A stretch of 13,418 nt of DNA from Ophioceras dolichostomum. Its lineage: Eukaryota > Ascomycota > Sordariomycetes > Magnaporthales > Ophioceraceae. The position numbers were made by a program, and so were the translations under genes. The notes under the pieces were generated by a model, which was not told where the DNA came from, made no database searches, and worked only from the letters and a program-made list of their open reading frames with translations. Location of the stretch: contig PYST01000598.1 of NCBI GenBank assembly GCA_003049485.1, positions 1 to 13,418 on the forward strand, read 5' to 3'. This document shows positions 7,596 to 13,418 of this stretch, piece after piece. Position 1 is the stretch's first letter; every line of letters begins with the position of its first letter.

Positions 7596-8744
7596 TCAGA
7601 TCTCCTCCAGCCCTCTGCCCAAGTACGTCCGCTCGCCAAACTCCCTCTCCCCAACCTGAAAGAGCGGCAACCCCATAAAATACCCATGCGGCCCGCTCCC
7701 TATCATCTCCCACGTCGCCCTCGCCTCCTCCTCCCCAATGTGCACCAGCGGCGGCTCCTCGCCCGGCTCGCCCGTGCCACCGCCAGCAGCCGCCTCGGCC
7801 AGCAGCTGCACCTGGCAGCACTTCTCCAGCAGCACGAACCAAGCGACCGTGGCCTCGACGGACGGTCCCGCGACGAGCAGGCCGTGGTTAGCGAGGAGCG
7901 CGGCCTTTCTGTGCCCCAGACACGCCGCGATGTTGCGCCCTTCCTCGGCCGCGAGGACGACGCCGCCGAAGTTGGGGTATAGCGCTATGTCGTCGTGGAA
8001 CGCGCAGGAGTCCTGGGTGAGCATCGCGAGTGTGCGCCCCGTGCTGCAGAGGGCGCGGCCGTGGAGCGTGTGGGAGTGCGCGGCGCACATCACGTCGGGG
8101 CGGGCGCGGTGGATTTCGGCATGGATTGTGTAGGCGGCTTTAGGGTTCACAAAAGAAGAAAAAGCATTAATTCCGTCAGCACGTGGTCGTGAAGCTAGCA
8201 ATCAAGGCAATGCCAAACGCTTTGCTCTCAGGATATGTAGGTAGGTAGGTAGATAAGGGAAGTAGGTTAAGGGGAGCGTGAGAGCGAGAGCGGGCAGTCC
8301 GTTGTACGCACCATGGTTCAGCCGCCTGTTCCGACCACCCTCGACGACCTCCCCCTCCTCGTTCACCCGTATGAGGTCCTCGTCCCGGATCTGCGAGAAG
8401 TGCGCGCCGAACGGGTTCACCCAGAAGCTCGCGGGGTCGACGGGGTCCCGGAGCGTGATGTGGCCGGCCACGCCCTCGGAGAAGCCGAACTGGGCGAAGA
8501 TGCGGAAGGCGATGGCGAGGCGGTGCTTGAGGTACACGCGCGCCTGAAGCGGGTCGTTGAACGCGGGCGGGCCGGTCACTTCGGCGTCGCTTATGGCTGC
8601 GAGGGCGGCGGATGGGTCGCCGCTTTTGAATGTAGCTGGGGCCGAAGGAGTCTTCGTTGCTGTGGTGGCCGTGGTCGTCTCTGACGAAGCTGGAGTAGGG
8701 ACATCGAAGGCCTTTGGTGGTGGGGATACTGCTGAGGGAGCCAT
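7596..8744 (-). CDS. Class II aldolase/adducin N-terminal domain protein, two exons, 324 aa
   Basis: Exons are 8744-8312 and 8137-7596 on the minus strand. The 174-nt intron has donor GTGCGT, branch GCTGAC (8180-8175) and acceptor AAAG. Spliced, it reads ...RLNHAAYTIHAEIH, which restores the family sequence. Residues 1-45 are a Ser/Thr/Ala/Pro-rich, probably disordered leader. The domain follows: EGVAGHITLRDP (90-101), AAHSH with His165 and His167, and NHG with His229. These are the three zinc histidines of class II aldolases such as fuculose-1-phosphate aldolase. The position of that enzyme's catalytic Glu appears to be Ala, so aldolase activity is uncertain; adducin-like members also lack catalysis. 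It is probably soluble and cytosolic. The role is unknown; fungal members are often annotated only by domain. A TAGG tetranucleotide run lies in the intron (8236-8252). Confidence 0.9.
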
Positions 8745-9042
8745 GTGAGTTAATAGCAGTTGGCCAACGCGGTTGTCCCTGTCGTATCGTATCGTGTCTT
8801 TTGATCTGGTGTTTTGCTGCTGCTTCTTTCTCGTCGGTCGCTTGGAAAAGGAAGGGAAATGAGAGGAGACGAGACGATCAAATTATGTGAGATGGGAAGT
8901 TAAGGCATTAGAATGCCGCGGTGGAAAGACTCACCACAAACACCGACATCGAAAAGGGCCCAGCTAGGCCGTGTTTTGTTGCCGATAGGGTTCTTCTCAA
9001 CCGTGGTTCAGGTTTTCCTAGTTCATCTACTACTTTCGACTG

Positions 9043-9056
9043 CGATGCATGCATCG
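9043..9056. repeat. Perfect 14-bp palindrome CGATGCATGCATCG
   Basis: The sequence equals its own reverse complement and lies about 300 bp upstream of the aldolase-like start. It could be a dimeric regulator site. It is followed by CATG, GAGCTC and GTGCAC, so the 50 bp are rich in short palindromes. Confidence 0.5.
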
Positions 9057-9277
9057 TCATGGACGTGCATGGTCCGAGCTCGTGCACTCACTGACTAGGA
9101 GGGAGTCGGCTCAACGATGTGAAGTGGTGCAAGAGAAACCGGCCAACATTGATTGCCAAGATTCTGTGGCGATTGTTTAACGGATCATAGGAGTTGGACA
9201 GAGGAATACAGGACGCTGTGATTCACAAGCTAGTCCAACCTAGAAGTACGAGCCGTCTAAGGAACGTATGCGTTTGT

Positions 9278-9303
9278 GTCCCGACCGTGGTTCGGGACCG
9301 AAC
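9278..9303. repeat. Two overlapping inverted repeats sharing one arm
   Basis: GTCCCGA (9278-9284) pairs with TCGGGAC (9292-9298) across a 7-nt loop. GTTCGG (9290-9295) pairs with CCGAAC (9298-9303) across GA. The two hairpins share bases and exclude one another. The location is intergenic, about 530 bp upstream of the aldolase-like start. Confidence 0.45.
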
Positions 9304-9648
9304 TCACTTGAGATAGATCACTGAGCCATACGAGTAATACCTCCTTCTCCAGTTCACAGCCTAGGGGCTACGCATAATAAGGCATGCCGATAAGGAGAGG
9401 GCGAGATACTAGGGTTCGTTTTCGTAGTCTCAAAGCGTTGTCGTCAATAGTAAGAGGGAGTTGTCTCATCGGGGTGAGCTCCCAAAGCATCACATGTCCC
9501 AAGTGATCACAGCATGAAGTGCCGCATCTCATTCATCCTCTGAAGACGCAACCGTCTGCACAGCATTTCAGTCCGGGCATCATTCTGAGGCGGAAACTCT
9601 CAGGCCTGGGTGGTCGGTAACGCTGAATATATTCGTGTCTAATGTGTT

Positions 9649-9680
9649 GGCGCGAGGTAGGTCAGGCGCGAAGTAGGTCA
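9649..9680. repeat. Two tandem 16-bp copies, GGCGCGA(G/A)GTAGGTCA
   Basis: Copies at 9649-9664 and 9665-9680 differ at one base. They lie about 140 bp beyond the stop of the 90 aa gene, in its 3' flank. Confidence 0.55.
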
Positions 9681-9820
9681 AACAGGAGTAGATGTGCTGA
9701 GCTCGCCAGACTCACTCAAGCTCTCAGCTCATGAGAAGAGACAGACTGCATCGTATTTCTCCGCCACCAGGAGTTGAGGTCTGTCCACGATATCGTCGAG
9801 TGTCGATAGTACCGCGTTGC

Positions 9821-10093
9821 TTACTTCGGCAGCTCATACATCCCGTCGTCCTCCGAGGGTTGCAGCACCTCGACAACCTCCCACTCCTCGAACTCGATCT
9901 CGACGCCATCCTTCTCGAGGTTCCAGCTCCCATTGGGAGGCTTGATGTACCGCCAGGTCCTCAACTGCGCCTTGTAGGTTTTCGTCTCGGGGTTGAACTC
10001 CTTCGTGATGCAGTGGTACTGCTGGTTCTGCCGGTTGACGAGGACGTGCAGTGGCTCGTGAGCCTCGGTAGCGGGCTGCGGTTCCTCGGCCAT
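9821..10093 (-). CDS. Small acidic protein of unknown function, 90 aa
   Basis: The frame runs from ATG at 10093 (context AACAATGGC, favourable) to TAA at 9821 without introns. I do not recognise a family. Residues 1-15 are Pro/Glu/Ala-rich. The core (15-55) has alternating hydrophobic and polar residues (HVLVNRQ, YHCITKEF, YKAQLRTWRYI) that suggest beta strands. The C-terminal third is strongly acidic with a Trp (EIEFEEWEVVEVL), and the end is DDGMYELPK. No signal peptide or membrane segment is seen, so it is probably soluble. Codons are GC-rich at third positions, unlike the flanks, which supports real coding. It could instead start upstream: the same frame stays open to an ATG at 10276, and a spliced form from an ATG at 10358 would also be in frame. 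Confidence 0.7.
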   Translation of the reverse strand: MAEEPQPATEAHEPLHVLVNRQNQQYHCITKEFNPETKTYKAQLRTWRYIKPPNGSWNLEKDGVEIEFEEWEVVEVLQPSEDDGMYELPK

Positions 10094-10358
10094 TGTTAGG
10101 TGCTGCGACGGGCTGTTGTGGTTGCGCTGCGCTGGGAGCGAGCGAGCTGGGACTGGAGATGGCTCTGTAGTATGATTTTCGGCGGCGGCGGTTGCGCGAT
10201 GGTTGTGTTCGAGTTTGGAAGTGGATAGGTAAGGAAGGACTGGAGTCGGTCGCTGAGGTCCCAGACTTACATACATCGCATGTCCCTTTCTCTCCGTCAG
10301 ACCTCTTTGGGTGATTTACGATGGGTTCGAGAGTGACGGTGCCCGTTGTTGTGATCAT
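10094..10358 (-). promoter_or_regulatory. Leader of the 90 aa gene with a possible 5' intron
   Basis: Read on the minus strand, this A/C-rich stretch contains a perfect donor GTAAGT (10270-10265) and CAG acceptors ending at 10165 and 10153. Splicing to 10153 would join an upstream ATG frame (10358) in phase with the 90 aa frame. Splicing to 10165 would create TAG at the junction. I favour an untranslated leader with an intron, but the longer protein is possible. Confidence 0.35.
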
Positions 10359-11778
10359 TATTAATGCTGTGAGGTGGTCTTTCAGTCTTTTGGGTAATTC
10401 ACCGTACTGATTGTCCGAGGTAACCGATGAGGCCTGGACCGCCTGTTAAGAATGCCTCCAAAGTACGAGTTTCCGCTGCTGTGGCGATAAGAATGCCCAT
10501 TTCCCGACATGTTACTATTTATTATTCGTCACCATTGGTGCTCGCAATGGGAATGCTTTCACACCAAAGCTGCTTGGGCTTTGTTGTCCCTTTGTTTGTG
10601 TCCTTTGTTGGCGTCAGATTTGGAGGTGGGGATTCCCTTATCATGAGGAGGAGCCTCGATGGTGAAGGGGGAGCTCACTGAGCAAAGACAGAGACGGTAC
10701 CTTGTGCAAGTACGAGGCTGGGTAACGGGCATCATTGCGAACGTCACGCTTCTGGGCCGATAGGGCCTTTGAGCAAAGACCAAGCAAAGCATCCCCGAGA
10801 CATCAAAGCAGTCCTCGTATGTAACTTAGTCTATATTGTATCCAAGAATGTGTATATGGCCGAGCGGCAGAGCCAGGTGCATGAGAGATGCGTGCGGAGC
10901 GGCAACGCAGATGTACGTCCTCATGGTTGAGGGTGGTATCCAGGAGCCCATGCGGCTCTCTATGGCTCAGGGTCCCAGTCCCAACCTGTCGCATCAGGCG
11001 AGCATGCTGAGTTTCCAACTTCATCAGGTAAGCCGTGCCGAGGCAGTGTTCGGTCCTATTCAGAGTGGCACCCAAGAGTGTGGAAAAGCCCCGGACATCG
11101 CATATATCAAGCTGCTCTAAAGTCTAAAGCCTCCCGTCGGCCGAAAGTCTGGGTAGCACGGAGGGGCACGTCCAAATACCGAGGAGCAGAGGTACTAGTA
11201 CACGACTAAATTTGTGCGGCGTCTGGCGGCTGGACCTGCTGGGGGCCAAGTTCATCGCTCACGCCGGCTGCTCTGGCATGGCGCGACGTCTGCAACGGCC
11301 CGCTCGCGAAGTACATTCAAACATACCAATGAGCGAGCATTGGTAGCCCACAATCATCCTTCCCTCTTCCCTCTTGCTCGGACTGTCGGCATCTTTGTTC
11401 TCTGTTGCAGCTTCGAGAAGCTGATGGGTGGTCGCACTGCTTCTTGGAGACTCTCCAGGGTGCCAAAGCAGGATACATCCCCCTCGTTATCGTCGACAAA
11501 GCGGGGGATCAGCTGCCAGCCACCTATCAACGGTTGGGTCGGCTACAGAAACTGCAGGCAGGGGTTGGTCGGGTCCTTGTCTGTTGGTTGTTGGTGACCG
11601 ACCCGAATTTGGAACGAAATATATGCAGACACGGTTCCAGCTCCGCTGCCGTGCAACGCACCACCTCTATTGGGACGAGGGAGCACCGGCAGGACAGAAT
11701 CCTCCCTCTATTATTGCTAGCCGCCTGGTTTCCTCCATGTTTATTCTCGTGGGTTCGGTGGCCGTTGTTCGGTCGCAG

Positions 11779-11820
11779 GCTGCGAGTCGGAAGCTGCGAG
11801 TCGGAGGCTGCGAGTCGGAA
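11779..11820. repeat. Three tandem 14-bp units GCTGCGAGTCGGA(A/G)
   Basis: Units at 11779-11792, 11793-11806 and 11807-11820 are identical except for the last base of the middle one. A 14-bp unit is not a multiple of three, which argues against the overlapping open frames being coding. Confidence 0.75.
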
Positions 11821-12915
11821 GCCTGCTTCATCAGTTACTCCAAGCTTTTTAGAACTCCCTGGGTTTTACATCGTTCTAGGCGGGTACCGACACATGGAGG
11901 ACCCCGAATGAAACTGCACAGGACAAGTGCAATCCCTCTTTTTTTCCGGACCCCATGCTGTGGCGAAGGCCGTGGTAGTGGTGGGAGAGATGTAGGAGGG
12001 TAAGGCAGGCTCTGGAAGGACTCAGACTTGGGGGCCAAGACTTGATGGGCCACTCTCATTTCTGCGTTTTGCTCTGGGCGTGTTCGCCACGTCAATCAAT
12101 GAGCTGGTGATGACCACCAATAACAAGGGAGGGTGACTCGTCCAGGCAATCCTTCTGTCCCATTTCGTTCTCAGGCAGTGCAGGTGAGTGTGCTTGCCGG
12201 CCAGCCTGGGCAGCAAGGGTCGAGGTGATGGATAACAATCGAGCTGGGTCGCCTGGCCAGTAGGCATGGTCTGATGCGGGGTTTGCTGTGATCATCACCT
12301 CCCAGCCTGCAGCAAGAACCCACCAGACGTGGCAAGCACTGAGGCAGAACAGGCAGGTCGGAGGAGGCAAGGGGGTAAACCCGCGACCATCAGCACAACT
12401 GACCTCCTGGCCAACAGCTTGCTGCCTTTCGCAAGGTGGGTTACGATCATCAGCGTGCGTCCGCGAGTTGCGTCGGGTCTGTAGGTGTGGGTGAGCATTT
12501 CAAATCGTCTTCCTCCAGAGCCGCAAATTGAACTCCAATCTGTCTGACACATCTGAGGCCGATGCTGGTTCTAAAGACGGGATGCAGCGACATACATTGT
12601 ACGTTTTGTCCCTACTCACACAGCCCCGATGCGGTAGAGTCTCGTTGTGCAAAATTATACCTGCATACGATGGGTTACAGGGGCGGGTATGAAGTCTGTT
12701 GGTGGTAAGGCTGTGATCAACTTGGGTGGATGTTCAGAACCCTCGCTGTTAAGGATAGCCAAAGTCGCAAGCCGGATATTCTAACAGCCCCACTTGAACA
12801 TTTACCCCGCCACCCAACGGCACAATCAGAAACATGAAGATGGTGCATCAAGAGCTTCCACCAAGAGAGCTCACCACGATCGAGACAACCCGCACGGCAT
12901 CACGTTCGCATGCGC

Positions 12916-12937
12916 ACGTACCTACAGTAGTGTACGT
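12916..12937. repeat. Imperfect palindrome with arms ACGTAC / GTACGT
   Basis: ACGTAC (12916-12921) and GTACGT (12932-12937) are complementary. Inside them CTAC and GTAG also pair, with one bulged T at 12931 and an A at the centre, giving up to ten pairs. It could form a cruciform or be a dimeric protein site. Confidence 0.5.
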
Positions 12938-12977
12938 TGCATTCTACCGACTTTGAGTTGCGTCTGTACCTCCAGGT

Positions 12978-12993
12978 GCCTGCCTGCCTGCCT
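12978..12993. repeat. (TGCC)4 microsatellite
   Basis: Four tandem TGCC units, followed by TATTTATG. A short simple repeat with no evident function. Confidence 0.6.
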
Positions 12994-13418
12994 ATTTATG
13001 GGTCCACGAATGTGGTCTGTCTGTCGAGCTGATGCAAGGTTGCCCAGTGGAAGGCATTTTCGTGGTGGCTGTTGGTGGCAGGTCAACGCTGTGCGACGCT
13101 GATGATGCCCCAGACGACATGCCAACCCGCAGCTGAAAAACGGTCAGTCTTGTCTCTCTACTGCACCAAAACAGCCGAGAAGCTAATCTATGTACTTGCT
13201 ACATCACAGAGTGCCTGAGCCAGAAAATCCCCACCTCTGCACCACGCTATGGTACCCTGCGGCTGTAAAACACACTCTCGCCATTGGTCGCCTGCCCTGC
13301 CATCCCTGACAGGTGGCCTTCGACGGAAGCAACGGGGGCCAAATCCTTCACACTCCAGACATCAGACAGGGAGATCACTCCTGCATTCCGCTGCGTCGGG
13401 TCGTCGAGTGAATTGTGA

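Larger units (their letters stand above)
8745..9820. other. Intergenic stretch: promoter of the aldolase-like gene, small palindromes and a short tandem repeat
   Basis: On the minus strand about 130 nt before the aldolase-like ATG are A/C-rich and CAGCAGCA-like, as fungal leaders are. I see no convincing TATA box. The rest holds a 14-bp palindrome (9043-9056), overlapping inverted repeats (9278-9303) and a two-copy 16-bp tandem repeat (9649-9680). The end nearest 9821 should hold the 3' untranslated region of the 90 aa gene. No open frame here looks coding. Confidence 0.55.
10359..13418. other. About 3 kb without a supported gene
   Basis: No frame on either strand resembles a known family, and most of the longer ones rely on non-ATG starts. 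Base composition is not AT-rich, so it does not look like a repeat-induced-mutation relic or a dead transposon. Visible details are a repeated TGAGCAAAGAC (10679-10689 and 10770-10780), an intron-acceptor-like TTCTCTGTTGCAG ending at 11410 followed by a frame open to 11911, a triple 14-bp tandem repeat (11779-11820), an imperfect palindrome (12916-12937), (TGCC)4 near 12978-12993, and an inverted CCAAT box at about 13283. The right end may be the promoter of a gene outside the window. Confidence 0.55.

Noticed and set aside
5477..8744. Flavin oxidoreductase plus aldolase-like gene as a secondary-metabolite cluster
   Set aside because: There is no backbone synthase, transporter or pathway regulator in the window, and the two genes are convergent and separately promoted.
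10318..10335. GGTTCGA resembling a tRNA B box (another, on the minus strand, near 3235-3241)
   Set aside because: The bases after the core do not match, and no A box or acceptor stem is found at the right distance.
11428..12003. 191-codon open frame on the + strand
   Set aside because: It starts at GTG, overlaps another equally open frame, runs through a 14-bp tandem repeat and has no recognisable domain.
10359..13418. Transposon relic degraded by repeat-induced point mutation
   Set aside because: The stretch is not AT-rich, shows no terminal repeats and has no transposase or reverse transcriptase remnants. In the synthetase gene the W to R change is T to C, opposite to this process.

Overview
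The window is nuclear DNA of a filamentous ascomycete (Pezizomycotina, probably a Sordariomycete; I cannot name the genus). The support is: protein genes split by short introns (75-242 nt) with GTRNGT-type donors and, in several introns, a CTNAY-like branch site (GCTGAC, GCTAAT); GC-rich third codon positions; long untranslated gaps; and proteins of typical fungal families. There are no bacterial operons, ribosome binding sites, rRNA, tRNA or CRISPR.

Layout. (1) 1-3443, + strand: promoter and leader, then an alanyl-tRNA synthetase gene of three exons. Its frame is broken by three small indels. An in-frame, presequence-like upstream peptide ends at a TAG just before the main start, and conserved residues of the catalytic and editing sites are changed. 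(2) 3444-5476: a 2 kb gap that ends in a promoter (CACGTG, TATATAAA) and a long leader with a 77-codon upstream ORF. (3) 5477-7283, + strand: a four-exon Old Yellow Enzyme-like flavin oxidoreductase of 443 aa, intact. (4) 7284-7595: a short gap between convergent genes. (5) 7596-8744, - strand: a two-exon class II aldolase/adducin-domain protein of 324 aa, intact. (6) 8745-9820: a gap holding that gene's promoter and several small palindromes and repeats. (7) 9821-10093, - strand: a 90 aa protein of unknown function. (8) 10094-13418: its leader, then about 3 kb with no gene I can support, only short repeats and weak coding-like fragments.

The genes do not look like a pathway or a secondary-metabolite cluster. 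One is a translation housekeeping gene, two are separately regulated soluble metabolic enzymes, and one is an unknown small protein. The most notable point is the state of the alanyl-tRNA synthetase gene. This is normally an essential gene that supplies both cytosol and mitochondria. The copy here is therefore either a recently inactivated duplicate or contains assembly errors, and the sequence alone cannot decide. I did not find a clearly new biological system.
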